Shown: in pieces, positions 8,099 to 17,032 of the stretch
Layout: every line of letters begins with the position of its first letter
Position numbering within the stretch: position 1 is the stretch's first letter
Origin: Bradyrhizobium sp. ORS 285
GTDB taxonomy: Bacteria; Pseudomonadota; Alphaproteobacteria; Rhizobiales; Xanthobacteraceae
NCBI RefSeq assembly: GCF_900176205.1
Contig: NZ_LT859959.1
Coordinates: 5,415,001-5,479,000, forward strand
Direction of reading: 5' to 3'
DNA: 64,000 nucleotides
Position numbers and translations under genes: made by a program
The notes under the pieces: model-generated
Database searches by the model: none
What the model saw: the letters and a program-made list of their open reading frames with translations, nothing else
What the model was told of the DNA's origin: nothing

Positions 8099-9724
8099 TC
8101 AGCGCGCGTCCTGCAAGATCATGTCGGAGGCCTTCTCCGCGATCATGATGACCGGCGCATTGGTGTTGCCCGAAACCAGGTCCGGCATGATCGAGGCATC
8201 GACGACGCGCAGGCCATCGACGCCGCGCACGCGCAGGCGCTGATCGACCACGGCCAGAGCATCCGTCCCCATCCGGCAGGTCGAGGTCGGATGATAGATC
8301 GTGCTGCCGGTCTGCCGGCAATAGGCCAGGATGTCGTCGTCGCTCACGACCTTGGGTCCCGGAAAGGCTTCATCCGAGACATACGGCCTCAAGGCCGGCG
8401 CCGCCAGGATTTTCCGCAAGATGCGCAGACCGTCGATATTGGCCCGCCGGTCAGTCTCGCTCGCCAGATAATTGATCCGGATCTCGGGCGGCGTTACCGG
8501 GTCGGCACTCCTGATCCGCAGCGAGCCCCGGCTTTCCGGCCTGAGCTGGCACACCGAGGCCGTGAAGCCGGAAAAGGTGTGCAGCTTCTCGCCCATCTTG
8601 TCGGTCGAGAACGGGATGAAATGGATCTGGATGTCCGGGCTTGCGAGCCGAGGGTCGGTCTTGAAGAAGGCCCCGGCCGTGCCGGCCGCGATCGTCAGCG
8701 GTCCCTTGCGGAAGGCGGCATAGCGCGCGCCGGCCAGCACCTTGCGCACGGGATGATTGACGATGTCGTTGAGCGTGATGCGCTGACTGCAGCGCATCAC
8801 GATGCGCACCTGAAGGTGGTCCTGCAAGTCGCTGCCGACTCCCGGGGCGTCGAGCACCACATCGATGCCGTGCTGCCGCAGCAGTTCACCAGGACCGACC
8901 CCGGACAATTGCAGCAGCTGCGGCGAATTGTAGGCGCCACTCGATACGAGGATCTCCTTGCGGGCCCGCGCTGTCCGCAGCCGTCCGCGCTGGCTGAACG
9001 TGATCCCGGACGCCCGGCGTCCCTCGAACAGGATACGCTGGGCCAGCGCGTCGGTCTCGACGTGGAGGTTGCTGCGACCGAGAGCCGGTCGCAGATAAGA
9101 CACCGCACTGCTGGCGCGGCGGCCGCGCCGCGTCGTGGTCTGGAAAAAGCCGACGCCCTCCTGACTCGCGCCATTGAAATCGGCGTTGAACGGCAGGCCG
9201 GCCTCGACCGCCGCCTTCACGAAGGCCTCCGAGAGCGGGTCATCGTGGCGCCAGTCGGACACCGGCAACGGCCCGCCGACGCCGTGATAGTCATCGCCGC
9301 CGCGCGACTGATTTTCCGCACGCTTGAAATAGGGCAGCACGTCGTCATAGCCCCAGCCGACATTGCCGCGCTGCCGCCAGCGGTCGTAGTCCTCGTGCTG
9401 GCCGCGGACATAGAGCAGGCCGTTGATCGAGCTCGAGCCGCCCAGCACCTTGCCGCGCGGCTGGAACACGGAGCGGCCGTCGAGACCGGGCTCGGGCTCG
9501 GTCTGATACATCCAGTTGACAGTCTTTTCCTTGAACAGCTTGCCGTAGCCGAGCGGAACGTGGATCCAGATGTTGGTGTCCTTCGGGCCGGCCTCGAGCA
9601 GCAGCACCTTGTGCTTACCGTCGCTGCTGAGCCGGTTGGCGAGAACACAGCCGGCCGAGCCGGCACCCACCACCACGTAGTCGAACTCCAGGTCCGCGTC
9701 ATCAGACGCCACGCTGCCTTCCAT
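8099..9724 (-). CDS. GMC-family FAD-dependent oxidoreductase (choline dehydrogenase-like)
   Basis: A 541-residue glucose-methanol-choline oxidoreductase. The FAD dinucleotide fold is seen at the start (DYVVVGAGSAGCVLANRLS, residues about 15-33), followed by the GMC signature (RGKVLGGSSSINGLLYVRG). The C-terminal catalytic region holds YHPTSTCRMG with the base His, and SGNTNAPVIMIAEKASD. The substrate is probably an alcohol but cannot be named from sequence; choline dehydrogenase is only the nearest familiar relative. AGGGAA precedes the ATG at 9724. Its stop lies 15 bases before the hemC-like start on the same strand, so the two may form an operon. Confidence 0.87.
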   Translation of the reverse strand: MEGSVASDDADLEFDYVVVGAGSAGCVLANRLSSDGKHKVLLLEAGPKDTNIWIHVPLGYGKLFKEKTVNWMYQTEPEPGLDGRSVFQPRGKVLGGSSSINGLLYVRGQHEDYDRWRQRGNVGWGYDDVLPYFKRAENQSRGGDDYHGVGGPLPVSDWRHDDPLSEAFVKAAVEAGLPFNADFNGASQEGVGFFQTTTRRGRRASSAVSYLRPALGRSNLHVETDALAQRILFEGRRASGITFSQRGRLRTARARKEILVSSGAYNSPQLLQLSGVGPGELLRQHGIDVVLDAPGVGSDLQDHLQVRIVMRCSQRITLNDIVNHPVRKVLAGARYAAFRKGPLTIAAGTAGAFFKTDPRLASPDIQIHFIPFSTDKMGEKLHTFSGFTASVCQLRPESRGSLRIRSADPVTPPEIRINYLASETDRRANIDGLRILRKILAAPALRPYVSDEAFPGPKVVSDDDILAYCRQTGSTIYHPTSTCRMGTDALAVVDQRLRVRGVDGLRVVDASIMPDLVSGNTNAPVIMIAEKASDMILQDAR

Positions 9725-9817
9725 CGTTCCCTGCCCGGCTCTCTTGGTCTTTCACCCTGGATGATAGCAGAACGCCGGGACATGCAAGCGCCAAATCAGC
9801 AGGTCTGGTGCTCCGTC

Positions 9818-11011
9818 TCAGTCCTTGCGATGCTCGGCGAGCAGCGCTGCGGTGTGCGATGCGATCATCATCTCCTCGTCGGTGTTGACCACGAACAGCC
9901 GCACGGAGGAATCCCCGGACGAGATCACGGGTTCGCCGGCGCGATTCCGGTTCTTGTCGAGCACCATGCCGAGCCACTCGAAGCCTTGGCAGACGCGCTC
10001 GCGAATCCGCCAGGCGTGCTCACCGATGCCGCCGCAAAACACGACCGCGTCGAGGCCAGACAGCACGGCGGTCATGGCACCGAGCTCACGCCTGATCCGA
10101 TCGACGAAATAGTCAATCGCCTGCATCGCCTGCGGCGTTCCCGCCGCCTCCAATGCGCGCATGTCCTGCGACAGCCCCGACAGCCCCTTCAGTCCCGAAT
10201 GGTGGTAAAGGAGATCACTGATCGCCTCAGCCGTCATCCGCTTCTCCTGCAGCAGATAGAGCACGACGCCCGGATCCAGCTGTCCGCAGCGCGTGCCCAT
10301 CGGCAGGCCGTCGAGCGCGGTGAAGCCCATCGAGGAGCCGATGCTCTGTCCGTCACGGATCGCGCACATCGACGCGCCATTGCCGAGATGCATGACGACC
10401 ACGCGGCCCTTCTCATCGTCGGGCGCGATCTCCCTCAATCGCGAGACGACGTACTCGTAGGACAGCCCGTGAAAACCGTAGCGGCGGACGCCCTGCTCAT
10501 AGAGCTCACGTGGCAACGCGTAGGTGTCGTTGACCCAGGGATGGGAGCGATGGAACGCGGTGTCGAAACATGCGACCTGCAACGCATCGGGGAAGGCGCG
10601 ATGGGCGGCGCGAACGCCGGAGAGATTATGCGGCTGGTGCAGCGGCGCCAGCGGATTGAGCGCCTCCAGACGCCCGACGACATCATCGGTGATGACGATG
10701 GGCTGTGTGAACTCCAGCCCGCCATGAACGATGCGATGGCCGACGGCGTCGACGGCGGAGCGCCCGACGGCGCGTTGCAGGAGGTCGATCACCACGGCCA
10801 TTGCAGCATCGTGGTCGGCCGCTCTCGCCGCATCGAGAGCTTCATCAGCAAGCGTGCCGCTGCGCTGGCGGGCTTGCAAATGCGGCGTGGCGCTGCCGAG
10901 CCCCTCGATCTGGCCCCGGAGGGTTTCGACGGGGGCGGCCTGCTCTTCGAACAAAGCGAACTTGATCGAAGAGGAGCCGGCATTGAGGGTCAGGATGTGC
11001 CGTCGTGTCAT
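9818..11011 (-). CDS. ackA: Acetate kinase
   Basis: A 397-residue ASKHA-fold kinase that interconverts acetate plus ATP and acetyl phosphate. The phosphate-binding start LTLNAGSSSIKFALF, the HRIVHGG and FDTAFH motifs, RYGFHGLSYEYV, HLGNGASMCAI and the final NTDEEMMIASHT are all family signatures. The ATG at 11011 begins the conserved N-terminus; the 20 codons before it are not conserved. No phosphotransacetylase or phosphoketolase gene lies next to it here. It is divergent from the MetE-like gene across a 169-base gap. Confidence 0.92.
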   Translation of the reverse strand: MTRRHILTLNAGSSSIKFALFEEQAAPVETLRGQIEGLGSATPHLQARQRSGTLADEALDAARAADHDAAMAVVIDLLQRAVGRSAVDAVGHRIVHGGLEFTQPIVITDDVVGRLEALNPLAPLHQPHNLSGVRAAHRAFPDALQVACFDTAFHRSHPWVNDTYALPRELYEQGVRRYGFHGLSYEYVVSRLREIAPDDEKGRVVVMHLGNGASMCAIRDGQSIGSSMGFTALDGLPMGTRCGQLDPGVVLYLLQEKRMTAEAISDLLYHHSGLKGLSGLSQDMRALEAAGTPQAMQAIDYFVDRIRRELGAMTAVLSGLDAVVFCGGIGEHAWRIRERVCQGFEWLGMVLDKNRNRAGEPVISSGDSSVRLFVVNTDEEMMIASHTAALLAEHRKD

Positions 11012-11180
11012 CTCACCTCGCATGACCTCGGAGGGGTTTCTCGCCAACTCACAAATTGGAGAAAATACCACCCATTTTCATGACGCCCCAAAGACAACCA
11101 AAACGATAGGTTGCATTGCCTTGCCAGGCGCCTCGTCTGCTAGCTTGCGACAAATCGAATCGGACTGCGGGAGGATCATT

Positions 11181-12224
11181 GTGGTGAACATGCCTAGACA
11201 TCTCCTGCCGACCACCGTGATCGGAAGCTATCCGCAGCCGGACTGGCTGGTCGATCGCGCCATGCTCTCCAAGTCCATTCCACGCATCCGGCTGCAGGGC
11301 ATGTGGCGCATTCAGCGCCCGCTGCTCGAGGAAGCCCAGGACGACGCCACTGTTGTCGCGATCCACGACATGGAACAGGCGGGCATCGACATCATCTCGG
11401 ACGGCGAGATCCGCCGCGAGAGCTACTCCAACCGCTTCGCCACCGCACTCGACGGGATCGATGCCGACAATCCCGCGATCATCATCTCCCCGGCCGGCAA
11501 CAAGACGCCCGTCCCGCGCGTCGTCGGGCCGATCCGGCGCAGATATCCGGTTGAGCTGCGGGACATGGAGTTCCTCCGTCGCAACACGATCAGGGCGGCC
11601 AAGATCACGCTGCCCGGCCCGTTCACCCTGAGCCAGCAGGCGCAGGATGATTTCTATCACGACGATGAAGCGGTCGCGATGGCGTTTGCCGAGGTCGCCA
11701 ACGCCGAGGCCCGCGACCTGCAACGAGCCGGCGCCGACGTCATCCAGCTCGACGAGTCCTGGGTGCGCAGCAATCCGCAGGCCGCGCGGCGCTATGCAGT
11801 CAAGGCCATCAACCGCGCGCTCGATCATATCACGGTGCCCACCATCGTTCACGTCTGCTTCGGCTATGCGGCCATCGTGCCAGGCTCCAGCAAGCCGAGC
11901 GGATATCCGTTCCTCACCGAACTCGCCGAGTGCTGCGCGACGCAGATCTCGATCGAGGCGGCGCAGCCGCGGCTCGATCTGGGCGTTCTCAAGGATCTCT
12001 CTGCCAAGACCATCGTGCTCGGCGTGCTCGATCTCGGCGATCCCGAGATCGAGCCGGTGAGCGTCATTGCCGAGCGCATCCGCAATGGCCTCAAAGTCGT
12101 GGCGCCGGAGCGGCTGGTGGTCGCGCCGGACTGCGGCATGAAATATCTGCCGCGCGCCACCGCGTTCGGGAAATTGAAGGCGATGAGCGCGGCGGCTGCG
12201 CGGGTGCGCGAGGAACTCGCCTGA
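11181..12224 (+). CDS. Cobalamin-independent methionine synthase core (MetE C-terminal domain) protein
   Basis: A 347-residue protein equivalent to the catalytic C-terminal half of MetE, without the N-terminal barrel. The zinc ligands are all present: His224 and Cys226 in HVCFGY, the Glu of ISIEAA, and a Cys near residue 318 in PDCGMKYLPR. The Asp of VIQLDES matches the homocysteine-binding Asp. It may transfer a methyl group to homocysteine or a related thiol; the methyl donor is unknown for such short forms. GGGAGG lies six bases before GTG 11181, which is why I prefer it over the in-frame ATG at 11190. No cobalamin riboswitch is seen. Confidence 0.82.
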   Translation: MVNMPRHLLPTTVIGSYPQPDWLVDRAMLSKSIPRIRLQGMWRIQRPLLEEAQDDATVVAIHDMEQAGIDIISDGEIRRESYSNRFATALDGIDADNPAIIISPAGNKTPVPRVVGPIRRRYPVELRDMEFLRRNTIRAAKITLPGPFTLSQQAQDDFYHDDEAVAMAFAEVANAEARDLQRAGADVIQLDESWVRSNPQAARRYAVKAINRALDHITVPTIVHVCFGYAAIVPGSSKPSGYPFLTELAECCATQISIEAAQPRLDLGVLKDLSAKTIVLGVLDLGDPEIEPVSVIAERIRNGLKVVAPERLVVAPDCGMKYLPRATAFGKLKAMSAAAARVREELA

Positions 12225-12362
12225 AAGTTCAATGTGGCAGACGCGGCGCATATCGGGCGACCGTCTCCACGGCAGCGCCACCCTGCGTCCCCATTCGGGG
12301 AATAAGGCAGGCGGTGAACGCCATGGGTCGGCCGGGCCGATCTTGGCGGGATGGAGGCTCTG

Positions 12363-13007
12363 ATGGCCGTCTGCTTCACGTCTAAACACCTGGCCGGCGC
12401 GATCGCCCTGTTCGGCTGCGCGTGCAGCGGGACGGCGAGCGCCGATCCGATCGAGGACGTCATGGGCGGCCTGCTGCGCGATGCGCGCAGCTCGTTTGCG
12501 CGAATGGTGCCGCTCGATCTCGTACCGACGATGCCGTCGTTGCAGCCTCCCCCAATTCAACAACCCGCCCTGCCGCGCGGGCCGCAGCAGACGCAACCCG
12601 CTCCGCAGGCGTCGAGCAAGCAGCCGCCAACTCAAGAGCGGACGGCCAAGACCAAGCCGCCGCCCAGCCCCGCTGCCGCGGCGTTCGCCGCCGCGGATGC
12701 CGCGGAGACGGTCGCCGACGCCAATCTCGACGCCGCGCTGGCGGCCAACGAGAAGGCGGTGGCCGAGCGCAACGCCGCTGATGCCCTAGCCAAGGCCAGC
12801 CCGACCCCCGCCAACATCGCCGCGGCGAAGGCGGCAGCCGAGGCGGCCCACATCGCCGAGGCCAACCTCACCGACGCGCTGCTCGCCGACAAGGAGACAG
12901 ATGCGCGCCTCAAGGCCGCGCGCGCCGCCCTTGCGGCGGAGCAGAATGGCCGGAGGTCGCAGGCCAGGCCGCAGACGCCGATGCCGGTCAGCCTGACCGA
13001 CAAATAG
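12363..13007 (+). CDS. Exported Ala-rich coiled-coil protein of unknown function
   Basis: A 214-residue protein that I do not recognise. It begins with a secretion signal (basic start, hydrophobic HLAGAIALFGCACSG, then TASADP, a likely type I cleavage site; LFGC is a poor lipobox). A Pro/Gln-rich linker follows (about 55-95), then an Ala-rich heptad region (about 100-195) made of repeated AA-ANL-AALAA-type units. It is probably periplasmic or surface-exposed and elongated. GGAGG lies five bases before ATG 12363, which decides this start over the in-frame ATG at 12351. Confidence 0.6.
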   Translation: MAVCFTSKHLAGAIALFGCACSGTASADPIEDVMGGLLRDARSSFARMVPLDLVPTMPSLQPPPIQQPALPRGPQQTQPAPQASSKQPPTQERTAKTKPPPSPAAAAFAAADAAETVADANLDAALAANEKAVAERNAADALAKASPTPANIAAAKAAAEAAHIAEANLTDALLADKETDARLKAARAALAAEQNGRRSQARPQTPMPVSLTDK

Positions 13008-13012
13008 CAGCC

Positions 13013-13993
13013 TCACACCGCGTCAGCGCGCTCCAGCGTGTCGATGGTGACGACGCCATGGGCGCGCGACACGCAGGCGCAGAGCTTGCGGTTCTCGTGC
13101 TTCTGCTCGTCGCTGAAGAACACGTCGCGATGATCGATCTCGCCGTCGACATCGACGACGTCGATGGCGCAAACGCCGCACTCGCCGCGACGGCAGTCGG
13201 CCATGACCTCATGGCCGGCCGCATTGAGCACGTCGAGCATCGAGCGATCGCGCGGCACGACGATCTCCTCGCCGCTGTCGCGCAGGCGAACCTTGAACGG
13301 TTCGGTCGCCAGACGCCCCGACGATCCGAACGTCTCGTAGCTGAGATCGGACGCCGGACGGCCGCAGGCGGCCCAAGCGCTGCGCGCCGCATCCAGCATC
13401 CGCATCGGGCCGCAGAAGAGCACCGCCGTGCCCTGCGGCAGGCTGGCAAACAGAGCCGACAGATCGAGCCGCTGCGCCTGGTCGGCCGCGTAGACCGACA
13501 GCCTGTCGCCGAGCAGCGTCGCGAGCTCGTCGGCATAGGCCGCGTCGCCATGCGATCTCACCGCATAATGCAGCGAGACGTTCGGCGTCTTGCGAAGCAG
13601 CGCCTGCGCCGCACCGACCAGCGGCGTGATGCCGATGCCGCCGGCCACCAGACAATAATGCTGATACTGCCAGCCGACCTGCAGCAGCGAGGTCGGGCTC
13701 GCCACCTCGATACGCGCGCCCGGCTGCAGCGACCAGAGATAGCGCGAGCCGCCGCGTGAATCCTCGGCGAAGCGCACGGCGATCCGATAGCCCCGCGGGT
13801 CGGCTTCGCCGACCAGCGAATAGGAACGGACATCCGGCTGCCCGTCGACGAGCACGCTGACCTTGATATGGCTGCCGACCGGATAGGGCGCACAGACATA
13901 GCCGTCAGGTCGCAAGAGAAACTCACGAATGCCCGGCGCGAGGTCGCGCGTCGCCACCAGCGTCGCGGGCGACCAATTATCCTGGAAGCGCAT
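13013..13993 (-). CDS. Phthalate-dioxygenase-reductase-type ferredoxin oxidoreductase (VanB-like)
   Basis: A 326-residue electron-transfer protein with three parts in the PDR order: a flavin-binding barrel (about 5-105, RSYSLVG), an NAD-binding domain (about 110-225, VAGGIGITPLVG and LFCGPMRML), and a C-terminal plant-type [2Fe-2S] ferredoxin (about 235-326, CRRGECGVC followed by LCACVS). It would pass electrons from NAD(P)H to a Rieske oxygenase. The Rieske oxygenase at 14766-15809 is in the same operon and is the obvious partner. Confidence 0.88.
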   Translation of the reverse strand: MRFQDNWSPATLVATRDLAPGIREFLLRPDGYVCAPYPVGSHIKVSVLVDGQPDVRSYSLVGEADPRGYRIAVRFAEDSRGGSRYLWSLQPGARIEVASPTSLLQVGWQYQHYCLVAGGIGITPLVGAAQALLRKTPNVSLHYAVRSHGDAAYADELATLLGDRLSVYAADQAQRLDLSALFASLPQGTAVLFCGPMRMLDAARSAWAACGRPASDLSYETFGSSGRLATEPFKVRLRDSGEEIVVPRDRSMLDVLNAAGHEVMADCRRGECGVCAIDVVDVDGEIDHRDVFFSDEQKHENRKLCACVSRAHGVVTIDTLERADAV

Positions 13994-14004
13994 GGTCGTC
14001 TCCC

Positions 14005-14760
14005 TTAGTTCGAGCTCATCGTCTTGATCAGAACGGCGGCCGGCACGAGGTCCATCGGGCCGCGCGCCTTGACGGCCAGCCGCAGATTGCGCGCGGCGAG
14101 ACGGGCATGCTCGCGCATGATGCTCTCGGCGCGCGCGCCCTCGCGGTTCTCGATCGCATCGAGGACGATGCGATGATGCTCCTGCGCGACCACCAGAATG
14201 TGCCGCGCCTCGGGCAACGCCGACTGTGCCATCACGAAACCGCTCGGCGAGGCGAACGGCAGCGCGCTGGCGCGATCGACCTGGCGGATCACCGGCGGGC
14301 TGCGCGACAGCTCGGCGAGCAGCGCGTGAAAGCGGGCATTGAGCGCGACATAGGCCGAGAACGCATCGAAGGAGATTTCAGCCGGCGCGATCAGCTCGTC
14401 GATCTGGGCGAGGCACTCGCGCATCGGCTCGGTGTCGCGCACGGAGACGCCGCGCTCGGCGGCGAGGCGTGCCGCCAACCCTTCCATCGTGCCGCGCACC
14501 TCGATGGAATCGAGCACGTCGCGCTCTGAGAACGATTTGACCATGAAGCCGCCGGACGGAATGGCCTCCAGCAGCCCCTCCTCCTCCAGCCGCACCAGCG
14601 CCATCCGCACCGGCGTGCGCGAGACACCCGCCGCCTCTACCGCCTGCAGCTCCGATATCCGTTCGCCTGGGCGCAAGCCGCCGGTGAGGATCAGGTCGCG
14701 CAGCGTGAGCTGCGCGCGGACGGTCTGCGAAATCGAGCGATCGGCCTCACGCTCAGGCAT
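14005..14760 (-). CDS. GntR-family transcriptional regulator (FadR/FCD subfamily)
   Basis: A 251-residue repressor-type protein. A winged helix-turn-helix occupies the N-terminus (SRTPVRMALVRLEEEGLL, then a GGFMV wing). An FCD effector domain follows (about 90-230) with Asp/His residues (ALNARFHALLAEL, QEHHRIVLDAI) that usually bind a metal and a carboxylate ligand. It sits between oxygenase and reductase genes, five bases after the first and eleven before the second. It therefore probably controls this operon, and the GTATAC palindromes upstream (15827-15919) are its likely sites. Confidence 0.87.
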   Translation of the reverse strand: MPEREADRSISQTVRAQLTLRDLILTGGLRPGERISELQAVEAAGVSRTPVRMALVRLEEEGLLEAIPSGGFMVKSFSERDVLDSIEVRGTMEGLAARLAAERGVSVRDTEPMRECLAQIDELIAPAEISFDAFSAYVALNARFHALLAELSRSPPVIRQVDRASALPFASPSGFVMAQSALPEARHILVVAQEHHRIVLDAIENREGARAESIMREHARLAARNLRLAVKARGPMDLVPAAVLIKTMSSN

Positions 14761-14765
14761 TCCAA

Positions 14766-15809
14766 CTACTCCGCGGCTTCGCGCAGCGGCGTTTCACGCG
14801 CGATCATCCGGTCGATGATACGCCGTGCCCACATCGCCCCTGCATCGATGTTGAGGTTGTAGAAAACACGTCCCGGGTTTTCGTCCATCGCGCGCTGCTG
14901 CGCCTCGAGGATGAATTCGTCCTCGCGGAAGATGCCGGACACGCCTTCGCGGATCTCGGTCGTCAGCCGCTGCTCGGAGAGCTGATAGTTGCGGGCGAAG
15001 GCCCAGAAATAATGACAGGTCTTGTCGGTCTCGGGCGTGATGGTGTTGAGCACCATGCCGTTGACGCCCTGCGACCGGTCGCCTTCCGGCGCCCCGGTGC
15101 CGGTCGGCGCCACGCCGACATCGATCGTCACGGTGCACGGAGCCTCGAAGCGAATGATCTGCCAGCGGTCGACGAGGCCGGGCTTGCCGAGCTGCTTGGC
15201 CCAGAACGGCGGCGGCTCGATGCCGCGCATCCAGCGCGTCACTGTCGCGGTGCGCTCGCCATGGGTGACGTCGAACGGCGCCTCGGCCACCGCGTCATTG
15301 CCGATCGACGAGCCGTGCACGAAGGTCTCGTGCGTCAGGTCCATCAGATTGTCGACGACGAGGCGATAGTCGCATTTGACCTGGATGGTCTTGCCGTCGC
15401 CAGCCCATGCGGGGTCGTGATTCCAGTGCATGTCAGGAATCGTGGCGGGATCGGCCAGCGCCGGCTCGCCCATCCACAGCCAGATGAAACGGTGACGCTC
15501 GACGGCGGGATAGGCACGCACGCAGGCGGAGGGATTGATGGTCTCCTGCGACGGCATGAAGGCGCAGCGGCCCTGCGGGCTGAACTTGAGGCCGTGATAG
15601 CCGCAGACGACGGTGTCGCCTTCCAGCCGCCCCTTGGACAGCGGTACCAGGCGGTGCCAACAGGCATCCTCGAGCGCGGCAATCGTACCATCCGCCTTGC
15701 GGTACATGACGACATGCTTGCCGCAGATGGTGCGGGGCAGCAGAGCCTGCTTGACCTCGGCGTCCCAAGCCGCCGCGTACCAGGCATTCATGGGGAATGA
15801 AGCAGCCAT
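14766..15809 (-). CDS. Rieske non-heme iron oxygenase, VanA-like
   Basis: A 347-residue aromatic-ring oxygenase or O-demethylase subunit. The Rieske [2Fe-2S] motif is CWHR (about residue 50) with CGYHGLKFSPQG (about residue 69). The mononuclear iron site includes DLTHETFVHGSSIG (about residues 157-170). Size and the NAWYAAAWDAEV start match the vanillate demethylase VanA group, but related enzymes act on other methoxylated or carboxylated aromatics, so the substrate is open. It is the first gene of a three-gene minus-strand operon with its regulator and reductase. Its upstream region holds three GTATAC sites. Confidence 0.87.
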   Translation of the reverse strand: MAASFPMNAWYAAAWDAEVKQALLPRTICGKHVVMYRKADGTIAALEDACWHRLVPLSKGRLEGDTVVCGYHGLKFSPQGRCAFMPSQETINPSACVRAYPAVERHRFIWLWMGEPALADPATIPDMHWNHDPAWAGDGKTIQVKCDYRLVVDNLMDLTHETFVHGSSIGNDAVAEAPFDVTHGERTATVTRWMRGIEPPPFWAKQLGKPGLVDRWQIIRFEAPCTVTIDVGVAPTGTGAPEGDRSQGVNGMVLNTITPETDKTCHYFWAFARNYQLSEQRLTTEIREGVSGIFREDEFILEAQQRAMDENPGRVFYNLNIDAGAMWARRIIDRMIARETPLREAAE

Positions 15810-15826
15810 CGCGTTTCCTCGTGTCG

Positions 15827-15919
15827 GTATACTTCCAACTGGGTCACTGTATACAGCAACTGCACCTTACGGCGCAAGTTCCCGGTTTTTTCCGCGATGA
15901 GCAGTCGTGATTGTATACA
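15827..15919. promoter_or_regulatory. Three GTATAC-centred palindromes, likely GntR operators
   Basis: GTATAC occurs at 15827-15832, within CTGTATACAG at 15847-15856 (a perfect 10-bp palindrome), and within TGTATACA at 15912-15919. The first two centres are 22 bp apart, two helical turns. All lie just upstream of the oxygenase start. FadR-type GntR regulators bind short palindromes of this kind, and such a regulator is the second gene of the operon. The rest of 15810-16203 contains no gene I can support. Confidence 0.6.
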
Positions 15920-16203
15920 CCATCCTCTCCTGCCGGCCTGATGACGACCGGTTCCATGTTCAATGTAGCGTCTAGGTCCTTTCTTATTCAACTATTTGGA
16001 CGATTGATCCGCTTGCCGGGCCCGAGCGTCCAAACCGATCCCATGCCGCCCCAGCCCCCCCCCGTCGACTTGCTTGGCCCCCTAACGGAATTCCACCTTC
16101 GGCGGATCAGACTGCGTCGCCCGATTGCGATGGGGCATATTGACGCTCGCACAGTGTCGGCTGAGCTCCATCCGGCGCGGACGGGCGATGCAGCGTTCAA
16201 CGA

Positions 16204-16812
16204 TCACAGCGGCTCGCCCCGCAGCCACGCCGCGCCGCGCGCATACAGCGCCTCGACTTCCGGCCCCTTCAATCCCGGCATGTCGCGCTTGACGGTGTAG
16301 CCGATGCGGGTCTGCAGATAAGCGAGATGGCGATAGCCGACGGGAAACTGCTCCAGCAGCGCGCGATCGAGCGCGGGCACGGCGCCGGGCGTGATCGGGT
16401 CCATGCGGTCCTTCTCATAGATCGGCTGGCGCAGCACGATGCCCCATTTACCCTGGCGCTTTTCGAGGAAGTCGTAGAAGCGCCCGGTGCAGAGCACGTC
16501 GCACAGGATGCCTTCGACATCGGCGCGCTGCGAGATCGTCATCTTGGTCTGCGCGATCGCGCGGCTTCCTGCCAGATCGACCGAGATGCCGCCGAGAAAA
16601 TGCAGGATGTTGACGCCCTTCGCCCAGGCCGCCTTGCTGATCTCGATGAACTCGTCGCCGGTGCCTTGCGTCCAGGTCGCCATCATCCGCCCATCCGGAT
16701 GCCACACGGTGCGGAAGCGCTCCCAATCGCCGGCATCGCGCCAGATCGCCCAGTTCTGCAGCAGTTCGCGGATCTGGCGGTCGTCCTCGATCTCGGCGGC
16801 GGTCTTGGTCAT
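16204..16812 (-). CDS. SnoaL-like (NTF2-fold) protein
   Basis: A 202-residue protein with the NTF2-like cone fold. The start DRQIRELLQNWAIWRDAGDWERF and the strand WHPDGRMMATWTQG are typical of SnoaL-like and ring-hydroxylating-dioxygenase small-subunit-like proteins. The C-terminal 70 residues extend beyond a minimal domain. AAGGAGG lies about seven bases before ATG 16812, which decides the start. It is encoded upstream of the Rieske operon on the same strand, so a role with an aromatic substrate is possible but not shown. Confidence 0.75.
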   Translation of the reverse strand: MTKTAAEIEDDRQIRELLQNWAIWRDAGDWERFRTVWHPDGRMMATWTQGTGDEFIEISKAAWAKGVNILHFLGGISVDLAGSRAIAQTKMTISQRADVEGILCDVLCTGRFYDFLEKRQGKWGIVLRQPIYEKDRMDPITPGAVPALDRALLEQFPVGYRHLAYLQTRIGYTVKRDMPGLKGPEVEALYARGAAWLRGEPL

Positions 16813-16916
16813 GGGGTGTCCTCCTTGCGTTATCGGAGTTGGATTAAGTGATCGCAGCAGCGGTGCAAAGTCGCGACTGATCATGGCTGCCCCGTATCGC
16901 GCGTCATCATCGGTGT

Positions 16917-17032
16917 CGTCCCGGCCTCGAGCCGGGACCCATAGCCACCGGCGTTCGGGGCTGGGAGCGCTCTATCCACCTGTGTGCCTCAAACATCCCC
17001 CTGGGGTTATGGGTCCCGGCTCGAGGCCGGGA
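16917..17032. repeat. 27-bp perfect inverted repeats made of GTCCCGGC hairpins
   Basis: The left arm 16917-16943 and right arm 17006-17032 are perfect complements over 27 bases, separated by 62 bases. Each arm itself contains a GTCCCGGC-N5-GCCGGGAC hairpin, the same as the one at 564-584. The whole could fold into a cruciform or act as a REP-like element. Confidence 0.65.
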
